Positions 52,207 to 61,974 of a DNA stretch of 64,000 bases are shown piece after piece. Origin of the DNA: F22 sp963675625 (GTDB taxonomy: Bacteria > Bacteroidota > Bacteroidia > Bacteroidales > Bacteroidaceae). How positions within the stretch are numbered: position 1 is the stretch's first letter; each line of letters begins with the position of its first letter. Both the position numbers and the translations under genes were made by a program. The notes under the pieces were generated by a model. It saw only the letters and a program-made list of their open reading frames with translations. It was not told where the DNA came from and did no database searches. The DNA lies in assembly GCA_963675625.1 (NCBI GenBank), contig OY776497.1, positions 682,001-746,000 of the forward strand. Reading direction: 5' to 3'.

Positions 52207-52530
52207 TTATTCTTGAATTTCTTCAAAATCAACATATTCTCCCTCGGTTTGGGAGAATACTTTTTTATGAGAAGCTTGAGAAGATTGGTTATCTCCATGT
52301 GTTGATTCTTGACGTTGTTGACCGTCCATATTGTGTGATCTCTGATATCTTCCTTGCTCTTGTCCCTCTTGTGAACCAAATGGATTGCGCCCTGTTTGTT
52401 GAAACGGGCCACGCTGTTTTTTTCCTCCCAGCATAGCTCTCATTCTTGAGAAGCCAATCAAAACCAGAGCAACTATAAAAACAACAGCAGCAAGAAAAAG
52501 AGTAAATAAAAAGGATAATATGGACATCAT
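52207..52530 (-). CDS. DUF4834-family membrane protein
   Basis: A 107-residue protein with one N-terminal membrane segment (about 3-26, FLFTLFLAAVVFIVALVLIGF), a basic stretch RMRAMLGGKKQRG, a long Gln/Gly/Ser-rich disordered region, and the C-terminal signature GEYVDFEEIQE typical of Bacteroidota DUF4834. Function unknown. Start at 52530 or the next codon. Lies 54 bases after pssA. Confidence 0.8.
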   Translation of the reverse strand: MMSILSFLFTLFLAAVVFIVALVLIGFSRMRAMLGGKKQRGPFQQTGRNPFGSQEGQEQGRYQRSHNMDGQQRQESTHGDNQSSQASHKKVFSQTEGEYVDFEEIQE

Positions 52531-52584
52531 AAAGCTTTCTTTTTTTGTGTATAAGATTAAATTACGAGACCTTCCTTGCAAGTC

Positions 52585-53301
52585 TTATGCCAAAACATTT
52601 CTAACAATCGAGACGATTACATAAAGCACGATTGCATATGATATCCCTGGCAAGTAAAAACATACAATCAATCCAATAGCTGCAATCAAAAAAAGGAAAC
52701 GCAAACTATTGTCTTTCCAACTCAAGTTATGAAACTTGAGAGAAAACATTGGAATCTCTGCATTGAGCACCCAAGAAGCCAAAAGCACGCCAACGAGTAA
52801 TACTAGTTGTGCAAAAGTACACTGCAACAAGACTGGAGGAGCTGAAACAAGTAAAGCCCCCCAAAACAAAGCATTAGCAGGAGTAGGCAAACCAATAAAT
52901 TCAGTTGTCTGACGTTCGTCCACATTAAATTTAGCAAGACGCATGGCAGATGCAGCCACCATCAAAAAGGCTAAATAAGGACAAATTTGTTCCCAAGCAC
53001 TTACATAATGTACTTGTGGCAAATGACTCATCACATAATACAACATGGCTGATGGAGCAAAGCCAAAAGTGATCAAATCGGCCAAAGAGTCTAATTCCTT
53101 GCCTACTGGGCCACTCACTTTCAATAAGCGAGCAATCATTCCATCAAAGAAGTCAAAGCAAGCGCCCAAAATGATAAGCACCAAACTATACTTCAATTCT
53201 CCACGAAATGCCAACAACACTGCACCAACTCCTGACAAAAGATTACACAGTGTAATCATATTGGGGACACCTTGATACCAAGGTGAACTATATCTTTTCA
53301 T
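52585..53301 (-). CDS. pssA: Phosphatidylserine synthase
   Basis: A 238-residue membrane enzyme of the CDP-alcohol phosphatidyltransferase family. The signature D-G-x2-A-R-x8-G-x3-D-x3-D is visible as DGMIARLLKVSGPVGKELDS followed by LAD. Six or seven membrane segments. It makes phosphatidylserine, which the psd product 10 bases upstream converts to phosphatidylethanolamine. Confidence 0.94.
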   Translation of the reverse strand: MKRYSSPWYQGVPNMITLCNLLSGVGAVLLAFRGELKYSLVLIILGACFDFFDGMIARLLKVSGPVGKELDSLADLITFGFAPSAMLYYVMSHLPQVHYVSAWEQICPYLAFLMVAASAMRLAKFNVDERQTTEFIGLPTPANALFWGALLVSAPPVLLQCTFAQLVLLVGVLLASWVLNAEIPMFSLKFHNLSWKDNSLRFLFLIAAIGLIVCFYLPGISYAIVLYVIVSIVRNVLA

Positions 53302-53311
53302 ATATAATCTA

Positions 53312-53989
53312 TTAAGGCAATTTAGCCACTACTGTTTCACATCCTACAGTTTTTTGTCCAAGAACAACCGTAGGTTCTGTACCTATTGGTAAGTACAAAT
53401 CGACACGTGAGCCAAACTTTATAAACCCTAGTTGATCATTAATATCAGCCTTGTCTCCTGGATGACAATAAGTTACAATACGACGAGCCACTGCACCTGC
53501 AATTTGTCTCGCCATCACATCTAAACCATTTTCTGTACGAATAACCACCATAGAGCGTTCATTATCCGTACTAGCCTTTGGTAAATAGGCCTTATAAAAT
53601 AATCCTTTTGTATGGCTTGAATGTATTACAGTTCCATCACAAGGAAACCATTGAGCATGTACATTGGTAACATCCATAAAAATAGATATCATCAAACGCT
53701 TATCATGAAAATATTCTTGCTCGTTGACTTCTTCGATAACAACGACTTTTCCATCCACAGGAGAAACAATTGCGCCATTCCGATCCCCAGTAAAGGTTCG
53801 GATAGGACACCTAAAGAAATTAATAATTAGGCCTAAAAAGACTAAAGCACCAATGCCGTAAATCAATTGTACAAGAACTGGAGCATCAAAACGATACAGT
53901 AAAGCTCCAAACAAAGCTAAAATTAAAACGACTGCAATAATAGTATGGTATCCTTCACAATGAAGGCGCATATTTTTCAAGTTTTTCAT
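53312..53989 (-). CDS. psd: Phosphatidylserine decarboxylase
   Basis: A 225-residue pyruvoyl enzyme of the short (archaeal/Bacteroidota) type. Two N-terminal membrane segments (about 15-58), IVSPVDGKVV, MDVTNVHAQWFPCDG, and the self-cleavage site FGSRVD with G193-S194 near the C-terminus. Start at the ATG ending at 53989 fits the -7 box at 54024-54031. Co-transcribed with pssA. Confidence 0.94.
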   Translation of the reverse strand: MKNLKNMRLHCEGYHTIIAVVLILALFGALLYRFDAPVLVQLIYGIGALVFLGLIINFFRCPIRTFTGDRNGAIVSPVDGKVVVIEEVNEQEYFHDKRLMISIFMDVTNVHAQWFPCDGTVIHSSHTKGLFYKAYLPKASTDNERSMVVIRTENGLDVMARQIAGAVARRIVTYCHPGDKADINDQLGFIKFGSRVDLYLPIGTEPTVVLGQKTVGCETVVAKLP

Positions 53990-54023
53990 GCGTTGAATAA
54001 ATGTATTATAAAACTTCGGTGTA

Positions 54024-54031
54024 CAAAGATA
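54024..54031 (-). promoter_or_regulatory. -7 promoter box of psd-pssA
   Basis: TATCTTTG on the minus strand, 34 bases before the psd ATG. Confidence 0.6.
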
Positions 54032-54114
54032 TAGCATATTTCTGTGAGTAACAACCTTGTAGCTGATTTTTTGTTTTTCTCACATCTTTCCTTGTGCATC
54101 ACACAGATAATCCG

Positions 54115-54122
54115 TACCTTTG
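54115..54122 (+). promoter_or_regulatory. -7 promoter box of dnaE
   Basis: TACCTTTG on the plus strand, 37 bases before the ATG at 54160; it supports the shorter start. Confidence 0.6.
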
Positions 54123-54159
54123 GAATCCTAATTTAAAATTCCCATTCTTATTTATAGCA

Positions 54160-57100
54160 ATGACAAATTTCGCCCATTTACATGTTCACTCACAATTTTC
54201 CTTACTAGATGGTCAAGCCAGTATAGAAGGGCTAGTCGACAAGGCTATTGCCCACGATATGCCAGGTATTGCCTTAACAGATCATGGCGTGATGTTTGGT
54301 ATCAAAAAATTCACCGATTACATCGCCAAAATCAACAAAGGACGTACCACTCCCTTTGTGCCTATAATAGGTTGTGAAATGTATGTCGCTCGACGCAGTC
54401 AAACCGATAAGACTGAAACACAAGACCGAAGTGGTTGGCACTTGGTTGTACTTGCTAAAAATAAACAAGGGTATCAAAACCTAATAAAGTTAGTCTCCAA
54501 AGCTTATTCAGAAGGCTTTTACTTCAAACCTCGTACAGACAAAAAAGAGCTTGAAGCACATAAAGAAGGACTTATTATTTGTTCAGCATGCCTTGCTGGT
54601 GAAGTGCCAAAAAAAATCAATAGTGGAGATCTTGAAGGAGCCGAAGAAGCTGCGTTGTGGTTTAAAGAACGCTGGGGAGAAGATTATTATCTTGAAATTC
54701 AGCGCCACAAAACGAACGATCCAAATGCTAACATGGCAGCTTATCCACTGGAGGAGACAGCCAATAAAGAGATATTACGCATTGCAAAAAAACATGGTAT
54801 CAAAGTAGTATGTACCAATGATGTTCACTTTGTCAATCAGGAAGATGCTGATGCACATGAACGCCTCATCTGTTTGAGTACGGGAAAAAAGATGAGTGAT
54901 ACTAACCGCATGCGATATACCAAACAAGAATGGTTAAAAACTCCTGAAGAGATGGCCAAAATCTTCAGTGATGTCCCTGAAACTTTAGAGAACACATTGG
55001 AAATTGTTCAAAAAGTTGAAACATATAGTATAGAGCATGGCCCTATTATGCCCAACTTCCAAATTCCAGAAGAATTTGGCACAGAAGATGAATACCGTAA
55101 GCGATTTACTCAAGAAGAGTTAATAAAGGAGTTTACAAGCGACGAACACGGAGAAAATACACTTCCTCCTGAAGCAGCACAGAAAAAAATTAAAGCTATC
55201 GGTGGAGCCGATAAGCTCTATCGTCTTAAACTTGAAGCTGATTATTTGGCAAAACTAGCTTTTGATGGGGCGAAAAAATACTATCCAGATATGGATAAAG
55301 ACACCCAAGAGCGACTGATCTTCGAACTCCATATCATGAAAACGATGGGTTTTCCAGGCTATTTCTTGATTGTGCAAGACTTTATTGCTGCTGGTCGTAA
55401 AATGGGAGTATCCGTAGGTCCTGGTCGTGGTAGTGCCGCTGGTAGTGCCGTAGCTTACTGTTTGGAAATAACCAAAATAGATCCGATTAAATACGACTTG
55501 CTTTTTGAGCGTTTTTTGAACCCTGATCGTATCTCCCTACCCGATATTGATATCGACTTTGATGATGATGGACGTGGCAAAGTATTGAAATGGGTAACTG
55601 AAAAATATGGATCAGAAAAAGTTGCCCATATTATCACTTATGGTACTATGGCCACTAAAAGTGCCCTGAAGGATGTAGCACGAGTAGAGGATGTTCCACT
55701 ACCAGTGACCAACAATCTGGTAAAACTCATCCCAGACAGCATCCCAGATGAGAAAAAAGTAAATCTTCTCAAAGCTATAGAGTATGTACCAGAACTCAAA
55801 CAAGCATCGCAAAGCCATGATTTGAAACTACGTCATACGATGAAATTTGCGGCCCAACTTGAAGGAACCGTACGCAACACAGGTGTGCATGCCTGTGGTG
55901 TAATCATCTGCCGTGATCCTATAACTGACTGGGTACCGGTATCTGTCACATACGACAAAAAAACAGAAGAAACAATTACAGTTACTCAATATGAAGGGCG
56001 CGTCATAGAAGATACAGGGTTGATAAAAATGGACTTCTTGGGATTGAAGACCTTATCTATCATAATGGAAACGCTCAAAAACATCAAGCGTTCTCATAAC
56101 CTAGATATTGATATAGATACCATTCCTATTGACGATGAACTGACCTATCAACTTTTTTCTGATGGCCGTACTGTCGGTGTATTTCAATTTGAATCTGGTG
56201 GTATGCAGAATTATCTACGTCAATTGAAGCCAAGTACTTTCGAGGATTTAATTGCGATGAATGCCCTATATCGCCCAGGACCTATGGATAACATTCCGAG
56301 CTTTATTCGCCGTAAACACGGAGAAGAAAAGGTGGAGTATGATTTGCCTATTATGGAGCGTTATCTTAAAGATACGTATGGTATTACTGTATATCAAGAA
56401 CAAGTGATGCTTTTGTCACGTTTATTGGCCAATTTTACTCGTGGAGAAAGTGATGGTCTTCGCAAAGCGATGGGTAAAAAACTTCGCGATAAGATTGACC
56501 AAATGAAGCCTAAATTTATTAATGGTGGAGTGGCCAATGGACATCCAGCTAAAGTACTTGAAAAGATATGGGCCGACTGGGAAAAATTTGCTTCTTACGC
56601 CTTCAATAAGAGTCACTCCACGTGCTATAGTTGGGTGGCCTACCAGACGGCATACCTAAAGGCACATTATCCTGCTGAGTTCATGGCAGGTAATATGAGT
56701 CGCTCCGTAGATAACATCACTGAAATCACCAAGTTGATGACAGAGTGTCAAAACATGGGGATTAACCTATTGAGCCCAGATGTCAACGAATCTGAAGCTC
56801 TTTTCTCTGTTAATAAGGATGGACATATTCGATTCGGCATGTCTGCTGTCAAAAATGTGGGTTCTAGTGCTGTTACAAATATTATAGAAGAGCGAGAAAA
56901 AAATGGTCCATTTAAGGATTTCAGTGACTTTATAGAACGAATTGATATGAGAGCTTGCAATACACGCTCCATTGAACATTTGGTCATGGCTGGCGCTTTT
57001 GATAGTTTTGGATTGGATCGCGAACAATTATTATTTGAAGATCCAGAAACAGAAGAGAATTACGTAAAAACCATGATGAAATTTGGGAAACGACTTCAGA

Positions 57101-57852
57101 CTCAAAAAGCTGAAGCTACCATGTCGCTTTTTGGAGAGGATATGGTACAAATTGCTTTTCCAAAGATTCCTAAAGAATACCCAAGATGGTCTGACATAGA
57201 ACGTCTAAGTAAAGAGCGAGATTTAGTAGGCGTGTATCTTTCTTCTCATCCATTAGATCGTTATCGCATTACTCTAGATTATGTGTGCAACACCAAAGTG
57301 ACTGAACTAAAAGATGCAGAATTACTGCTTGGACGCTCTAATATTATGGTTGGCTGCATTGTCTCCGATGTCGTAGAAGCATACACCAAAAATAACCAAC
57401 CATATGGGCGCGTTACATTTGAAGATTTTACAGGCACTCATCAAGTTGCTATATTTGGCGACCAATGGGCCAACAGTAAAGGCCACTTGGATAGACCAGG
57501 CAATATGGTTATACTATACGGAGAGTTAAGAGGACGTTTTCGTTGGTCTGAAGAGAAAGAATTTTGCATTAATCGTGTAGAATTTATGAATGAAAATCTA
57601 CAAAAAGGTATTCAGCAACTTGTCCTCACAATACCATTGCCAAGACTATCAACAGAAGATGTTATGCGCTTTCATGGTGTTTGTGGTAAATCACCTGGAA
57701 CAACAAAAATAAGTTTTCATCTAGTAGAACTTCGTGAGGGATACCAGCCACGCGTATTAAAACTACATGCTCAAAGTTTACAATGTGCACTCAATAATGA
57801 GATAATGGATTTTATCAAAGAAGTTGGCTGGAATTATCAAATTAATTTGTAA
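54160..57852 (+). CDS. dnaE: DNA polymerase III subunit alpha
   Basis: A 1230-residue replicative polymerase. The PHP domain opens with FAHLHVHSQFSLLDG. Palm motifs with the catalytic aspartates are GPGRGSAAGS and LPDIDIDFDDDGR. Fingers include RPGPMDNIPSFIRRKHG and YGITVYQEQVM. The OB fold lies near 1060-1140, before a short tail. Start at 54160 is where PHP similarity begins; the 22 upstream codons cover the promoter. trxA follows at 96 bases. Confidence 0.97.
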   Translation: MTNFAHLHVHSQFSLLDGQASIEGLVDKAIAHDMPGIALTDHGVMFGIKKFTDYIAKINKGRTTPFVPIIGCEMYVARRSQTDKTETQDRSGWHLVVLAKNKQGYQNLIKLVSKAYSEGFYFKPRTDKKELEAHKEGLIICSACLAGEVPKKINSGDLEGAEEAALWFKERWGEDYYLEIQRHKTNDPNANMAAYPLEETANKEILRIAKKHGIKVVCTNDVHFVNQEDADAHERLICLSTGKKMSDTNRMRYTKQEWLKTPEEMAKIFSDVPETLENTLEIVQKVETYSIEHGPIMPNFQIPEEFGTEDEYRKRFTQEELIKEFTSDEHGENTLPPEAAQKKIKAIGGADKLYRLKLEADYLAKLAFDGAKKYYPDMDKDTQERLIFELHIMKTMGFPGYFLIVQDFIAAGRKMGVSVGPGRGSAAGSAVAYCLEITKIDPIKYDLLFERFLNPDRISLPDIDIDFDDDGRGKVLKWVTEKYGSEKVAHIITYGTMATKSALKDVARVEDVPLPVTNNLVKLIPDSIPDEKKVNLLKAIEYVPELKQASQSHDLKLRHTMKFAAQLEGTVRNTGVHACGVIICRDPITDWVPVSVTYDKKTEETITVTQYEGRVIEDTGLIKMDFLGLKTLSIIMETLKNIKRSHNLDIDIDTIPIDDELTYQLFSDGRTVGVFQFESGGMQNYLRQLKPSTFEDLIAMNALYRPGPMDNIPSFIRRKHGEEKVEYDLPIMERYLKDTYGITVYQEQVMLLSRLLANFTRGESDGLRKAMGKKLRDKIDQMKPKFINGGVANGHPAKVLEKIWADWEKFASYAFNKSHSTCYSWVAYQTAYLKAHYPAEFMAGNMSRSVDNITEITKLMTECQNMGINLLSPDVNESEALFSVNKDGHIRFGMSAVKNVGSSAVTNIIEEREKNGPFKDFSDFIERIDMRACNTRSIEHLVMAGAFDSFGLDREQLLFEDPETEENYVKTMMKFGKRLQTQKAEATMSLFGEDMVQIAFPKIPKEYPRWSDIERLSKERDLVGVYLSSHPLDRYRITLDYVCNTKVTELKDAELLLGRSNIMVGCIVSDVVEAYTKNNQPYGRVTFEDFTGTHQVAIFGDQWANSKGHLDRPGNMVILYGELRGRFRWSEEKEFCINRVEFMNENLQKGIQQLVLTIPLPRLSTEDVMRFHGVCGKSPGTTKISFHLVELREGYQPRVLKLHAQSLQCALNNEIMDFIKEVGWNYQINL

Positions 57853-57867
57853 CTTTGAACACGGATT

Positions 57868-57918
57868 TGATGCTCAATATTCAACAAAACAAAATGTACT
57901 GAGCATCATATATTTTTA
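57868..57918 (+). terminator. Hairpin after dnaE
   Basis: TGATGCTCA (57868-57876) pairs with TGAGCATCA (57900-57908) around a 23-base loop, followed by TATATTTTT. A partial terminator before trxA. Confidence 0.6.
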
Positions 57919-57948
57919 AAAACAGACAAACTAAACAGACTAAAAATT

Positions 57949-58263
57949 ATGGCATTTGAAATTACAGATGGCAACTTCAAGCAAGTTATTAGCGAGAACA
58001 AAATAGTAGTGATTGACTTTTGGGCTGATTGGTGTGGTCCTTGTAAAATGATTACTCCTTTTATAGAAGCGATCGCAGAAGAATACAAAGATCAAGCATT
58101 GGTTGGTAAATGTAATGTAGATGACAATATTGATGCTACAGCAGAATTTGGTATCCGCAATATCCCTACCATTCTTTTCTTCAAAGATGGTAAGCAAGTA
58201 GACAAAATGGTTGGTGGCAACACCAAAGCTGCAATTGAAGACAAGTTGAAGGCTTTGCTATAG
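57949..58263 (+). CDS. trxA: Thioredoxin
   Basis: A 104-residue thioredoxin with WCGPC at 28-32, the cis-proline in FGIRNIPT, and the C-terminal KDGKQVDKMVGG. No signal peptide, so cytoplasmic. It keeps ribonucleotide reductase and other enzymes reduced. A small acidic protein follows 28 bases later. Confidence 0.96.
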   Translation: MAFEITDGNFKQVISENKIVVIDFWADWCGPCKMITPFIEAIAEEYKDQALVGKCNVDDNIDATAEFGIRNIPTILFFKDGKQVDKMVGGNTKAAIEDKLKALL

Positions 58264-58291
58264 TAGCAAAACCAACTTAAATAATGAACAT

Positions 58292-58621
58292 ATGAAACCA
58301 AACGACTTTTTGGAGGATCAAATGGATGATCAACAAACAATCCAGTTTATCCGCAACTACCTGTCACCAGAGATTCATGAAAAGTACGATGACGATACTT
58401 TGGTCTATATTCTTGACTTGGTGGATGAGTACTATACTGAAAGTGGCATTCTAGAATCTTCTCCAGATGATGAAGGTTTTGTAGAAATTGATTTAGAACA
58501 GATTGTTGATTATGTCGTTAAAGAAATAGCGAAGGATAAGCTACAAAAGCCTCTTGATCCAGAAGAGGTCTTGTTGATTATTCAAGCAGAACTCGAATAC
58601 GCAGAATCACTAGAAGACTAG
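58292..58621 (+). CDS. Small acidic protein of unknown function
   Basis: A 109-residue, strongly acidic, mostly helical protein. Recognisable pieces are DDQQTIQFIRNYLSPEI, LVYILDLVDEYYTESGIL and DLEQIVDYVVKEIAKDK. Similar proteins occur beside trxA in other Bacteroidota as far as I recall, but no function is known. It ends before the strong terminator at 58662. Confidence 0.75.
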   Translation: MKPNDFLEDQMDDQQTIQFIRNYLSPEIHEKYDDDTLVYILDLVDEYYTESGILESSPDDEGFVEIDLEQIVDYVVKEIAKDKLQKPLDPEEVLLIIQAELEYAESLED

Positions 58622-58661
58622 AAAAGCGACGATATTACATTGTACATTAAGTACACCATAT

Positions 58662-58713
58662 AAAAAAGAGATCATATAGTTATTGCACATGCAATACTTA
58701 TGATCTCTTTTTA
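58662..58713 (+). terminator. Terminator after the small acidic protein
   Basis: AAAAAGAGATCAT pairs with ATGATCTCTTTTT, with an inner ATTGC/GCAAT stem. It also serves the convergent YycJ-like gene. Confidence 0.8.
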
Positions 58714-58747
58714 TTATGTAGTATAATCTCTTATATTAGACAAGGTA

Positions 58748-59575
58748 TTACTTACTGGTATATTCATAGATATACATATCCGATGGCGTGAGTCTCTTCA
58801 ACACATCCAGTTGAACGTCTTCACCAACAATATGCCCAGTATCCATTAATGCTTGCTCCATATTTTTATACGCCAACTGAGGATGATTATTATCCTGACT
58901 AAGATGACAAAGCCAAATATGGCGTACGTCTTTATGGGCAAACTCTCGCACAAAACGTGCTGCATCTGCATTACTTAAATGTCCATTATCACCAACGATT
59001 CTTTGTTTAAGGTGATATGGATAAGGTCCACGTTGCAACATATCTTCGTCATAATTGCTTTCTAAAACCAACAACTGTGCCTGCGAAGCATAACGAATAA
59101 CCGTTTCAGATAAATGACCAACATCCGTGCATACGCAAAAATTTAAATCACCAATCTGTAATAAATACCCAACACTATCTGTTGAATCATGAGAAACTTC
59201 AAAAGGAGTAATTTGCACATCGCCTAAACTAAATGTCACTTCTTTTTCAACGACACGCGCGCTATTTGTGAGTTTATATGTCATACAATAGCTACGATTC
59301 ATTCCAGCATGCACTTTCTCAGTAGCATATACTGGGACATTGCATTTTTCACCAAAATACCCCACCCCTTTTATATGATCGGCATGATCGTGAGTAATTA
59401 AAATAGCATCAATTCCATCATAATTCAAGTTATATTGAGCTAGTCTCTTTTTCATTGTTCGTGGTCCTATACCTGCATCTATCAGTAAAGTGACAGCCGA
59501 TGTGCGCAAATAATAGCAATTTCCACTACTTCCACTAGCCAAACTTATAAAAGTAAACTTTTTCTTTTCAGCCAT
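58748..59575 (-). CDS. YycJ/WalJ-like MBL-fold hydrolase
   Basis: A 275-residue metallo-beta-lactamase-fold protein. Metal motif THDHADHIKG (H62, D63, H64, D66, H67), the N-terminal SLASGSSGNCYYL, and CHLSQDNNHP match the YycJ group, which has been reported as a DNA exonuclease in Bacillus mismatch repair. ATG ending at 59575 chosen over a TTG one codon upstream. It starts seven bases after rlmB. Confidence 0.88.
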   Translation of the reverse strand: MAEKKKFTFISLASGSSGNCYYLRTSAVTLLIDAGIGPRTMKKRLAQYNLNYDGIDAILITHDHADHIKGVGYFGEKCNVPVYATEKVHAGMNRSYCMTYKLTNSARVVEKEVTFSLGDVQITPFEVSHDSTDSVGYLLQIGDLNFCVCTDVGHLSETVIRYASQAQLLVLESNYDEDMLQRGPYPYHLKQRIVGDNGHLSNADAARFVREFAHKDVRHIWLCHLSQDNNHPQLAYKNMEQALMDTGHIVGEDVQLDVLKRLTPSDMYIYEYTSK

Positions 59576-59582
59576 CAACTAT

Positions 59583-60332
59583 TTACTCCCCCTTTCCAGC
59601 ATTGCGCTGACGCACGGCTTCATAAATCAGAACTCCAGCTGCAACTGATACATTCAAACTTTCGATAGTTCCAGCCATCGGAATCTTTAACCATTCATCA
59701 CATAGAGCGAGGTGATCGTAGTGTACCCCCTTATCTTCTGCTCCCATAATGATACAGGTTGGTTTAGTCAAATCACCTTCTGTATAATCATAATCGCCCT
59801 TTTCGGTAGCAGCAACAATATGGAAACCACTATCTTTGAGGTATTTCAAAGTTTCAGTCAAACTACGTTCCTTACATACAGGCAATTTCAACAAAGCACC
59901 TGCAGAGGTTTTCACAGCATCTGCATTGACAGATACACTGTTGCGTTGAGGGATAATGACTGCATCCACGCCAGCACATTCACATGTTCTACCGATAGCA
60001 CCAAAATTGCGCACATCAGTCAATCCATCCAGCATAAGCACCAAAGGTATCTTGCCTTGTTCATACAAAAAAGGCACGATTTGCTCTACCTTATGATAAG
60101 TCACCTGCGAGATATACGCAATAACCCCTTGGTGATTCTTGCGTGTGATACGATTAATTCGTTCTACAGGCACACGTTGCACAGGAATCATACGCCCCTT
60201 CAACGCAGCAAACAATTCTTTAGATAGATCACTTTGTAAGTCTCTTTTTACAAGAATCTTATCAATTTCCTTGCCCGCCTCTAAGGCTTCTAATACGGCA
60301 CGAACACCGAATATCATTTCATTTTTTTCCAC
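59583..60332 (-). CDS. rlmB: 23S rRNA 2'-O-methyltransferase RlmB (TrmH family)
   Basis: A 249-residue SPOUT methyltransferase. N-terminal substrate domain begins MIFGVRAVLEAL; SPOUT motifs are DGLTDVRNFGAIGRT, IIMGAEDKGV and IPMAGTIESLNVSVAAGVLI. It likely methylates G2251 of 23S rRNA. The start is a GTG at 60332 by length; an in-frame ATG lies five codons downstream (60317). Promoter -7 box at 60420. Confidence 0.9.
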   Translation of the reverse strand: MEKNEMIFGVRAVLEALEAGKEIDKILVKRDLQSDLSKELFAALKGRMIPVQRVPVERINRITRKNHQGVIAYISQVTYHKVEQIVPFLYEQGKIPLVLMLDGLTDVRNFGAIGRTCECAGVDAVIIPQRNSVSVNADAVKTSAGALLKLPVCKERSLTETLKYLKDSGFHIVAATEKGDYDYTEGDLTKPTCIIMGAEDKGVHYDHLALCDEWLKIPMAGTIESLNVSVAAGVLIYEAVRQRNAGKGE

Positions 60333-60419
60333 TGTATATCGTTTAATTTTTACTTTTTACATTTAAAACAGACCGACCTTTATCTGCTATTATAATAAGC
60401 CTCTAGCTAGTCTGATGGA

Positions 60420-60427
60420 CAAAGATA
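60420..60427 (-). promoter_or_regulatory. -7 promoter box of rlmB
   Basis: TATCTTTG on the minus strand, about 87 bases before the rlmB start. Confidence 0.5.
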
Positions 60428-60487
60428 GAGACTTTTTGTAAGATAAGCGATTGAATATTTACTTTTAACCTCGAATTACGTTTTAGA

Positions 60488-61798
60488 TTAATCCTTTGTC
60501 TCCTCAAAATATTTCAATAGATCAGCCACCACAAAATTACTCCCAAAAACGACCAATAAATCATCTGGTCCGCACTGATCATATGCTTGTTCAAAAGCTT
60601 CAGCCACTGTAGGATAGGCATCTGCCGGGCGCATCAACTGCTGACAATATGCTTGTAGAGTGGCAACTGGCAAAGCGCGCTGACTCGATGGTTGTGTCAA
60701 CGTATAGCTTACGCGTCGTCCAGGACGGGGTAATAAATTCAACATACTCTCCACATCTTTATCGTTGACCACCCCGAATACGAGGGACAAACGTTGATAC
60801 TTCTGCTTCGCAATCGTATCTAATAAAGCTTCAACACTCGCTTTATTATGTGCTGTATCACAAAACACTCGTGGTTTTGCAGCCAATTGTTGCCAACGGC
60901 CCAATAATCCAGTGTACTTCTGTATATTTGCAAGTCCCGTGCGAACAGCTAAATCAGTAAAACGAAATCCTTTCTTCTGTAAAATGATAATAGCCTGAAT
61001 AACGGCTTTCATATTTGTTTCTTGCTTTGAGCCACGTAAATCAGTCTCAAAAGGACATTGCTTAATAGTATCAGCAGCAATATATAATTCAGAAGGATTA
61101 CTTTCTATAGAGCGCATTTTATCTAGCACAGCATCCACCAAGACATCTTGATGTTCACTGACGATAATAGGTACATTCTGTTTCACAATTCCAGCCTTTT
61201 CTCTTGCTATTTCTTCCAGTGTATTGCCCAATTGAGCAGTATGGTCATAGCTGACATTCGTTAGAATAGATAACTCAGGTGAGATAATATTCGTACAATC
61301 TAGACGTCCCCCCAACCCAACTTCGATAACAGCAACATCTACTTGCTCTTCAGAAAAATACTGAAAAGCCATGGCCGTTGTTAATTCAAAAAATGAGGGA
61401 GACAATGCGCCTTCTTCTCCACTTCCTTCTATGATGGGCTCCATACGATGTACAAAATCAATCACAAACTCCTTTTTTATAGGTTCACCATTAATTCTGA
61501 TACGTTCACTAAAATCTAAAAGATGTGGAGAAGTGTACAAACCAACTCGATACCCTGCAACTTGAAGCACAGACGCTAAAGCATGGGATACACTTCCTTT
61601 TCCGTTTGTTCCTCCTACATGGATCGTTTTATAGTTCTTATGAGGATGTCCTAGCATTGAATCTAGAGTGTGCATCGTATTTAAGCCCGGTTTATATGCC
61701 GCAGCACCTATTTTCTGAAAAGCAGGAGTTGCCTCATACAAGCGTTCTAGAGTGGATTTATACACCTCTTGCAGGCGTTTATCGTCAGATTCGTTCAT
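60488..61798 (-). CDS. folC: Dihydrofolate/folylpolyglutamate synthase
   Basis: A 436-residue Mur-ligase-fold enzyme that adds glutamate to folates. The P-loop is HVGGTNGKGSVSHAL, then YTSPHLLDFSERI, AVIEVGLGGRLDCTN, and FCDTAHNKASVEAL in the C-terminal domain. With pabA, pabB and folD it completes a good part of folate metabolism in this window. -7 box at 61850-61857. Confidence 0.95.
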   Translation of the reverse strand: MNESDDKRLQEVYKSTLERLYEATPAFQKIGAAAYKPGLNTMHTLDSMLGHPHKNYKTIHVGGTNGKGSVSHALASVLQVAGYRVGLYTSPHLLDFSERIRINGEPIKKEFVIDFVHRMEPIIEGSGEEGALSPSFFELTTAMAFQYFSEEQVDVAVIEVGLGGRLDCTNIISPELSILTNVSYDHTAQLGNTLEEIAREKAGIVKQNVPIIVSEHQDVLVDAVLDKMRSIESNPSELYIAADTIKQCPFETDLRGSKQETNMKAVIQAIIILQKKGFRFTDLAVRTGLANIQKYTGLLGRWQQLAAKPRVFCDTAHNKASVEALLDTIAKQKYQRLSLVFGVVNDKDVESMLNLLPRPGRRVSYTLTQPSSQRALPVATLQAYCQQLMRPADAYPTVAEAFEQAYDQCGPDDLLVVFGSNFVVADLLKYFEETKD

Positions 61799-61849
61799 AA
61801 TCTAATATATTAGTCGTGTACTTCTATCCATAGAGTACATATTAAGGCA

Positions 61850-61857
61850 CAAAAATA
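61850..61857 (-). promoter_or_regulatory. -7 promoter box of folC
   Basis: TATTTTTG on the minus strand, 51 bases before the folC ATG. Confidence 0.5.
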
Positions 61858-61907
61858 CTTGTTTTTGTGGAGATACACAAACAATATCATCAAGGTACTA
61901 TAAAAAA

Positions 61908-61939
61908 ACAGAGCCTCACTATTCAAGTGAGGTCTCTGT
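61908..61939 (-). terminator. Terminator after phoH
   Basis: ACAGAGCCTCACT pairs with AGTGAGGTCTCTGT (one bulge) with a five-base loop, then seven T on the minus strand. Confidence 0.75.
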
Positions 61940-61974
61940 ATGCACACATAGTCATTATAACAATTGTAATGTGC

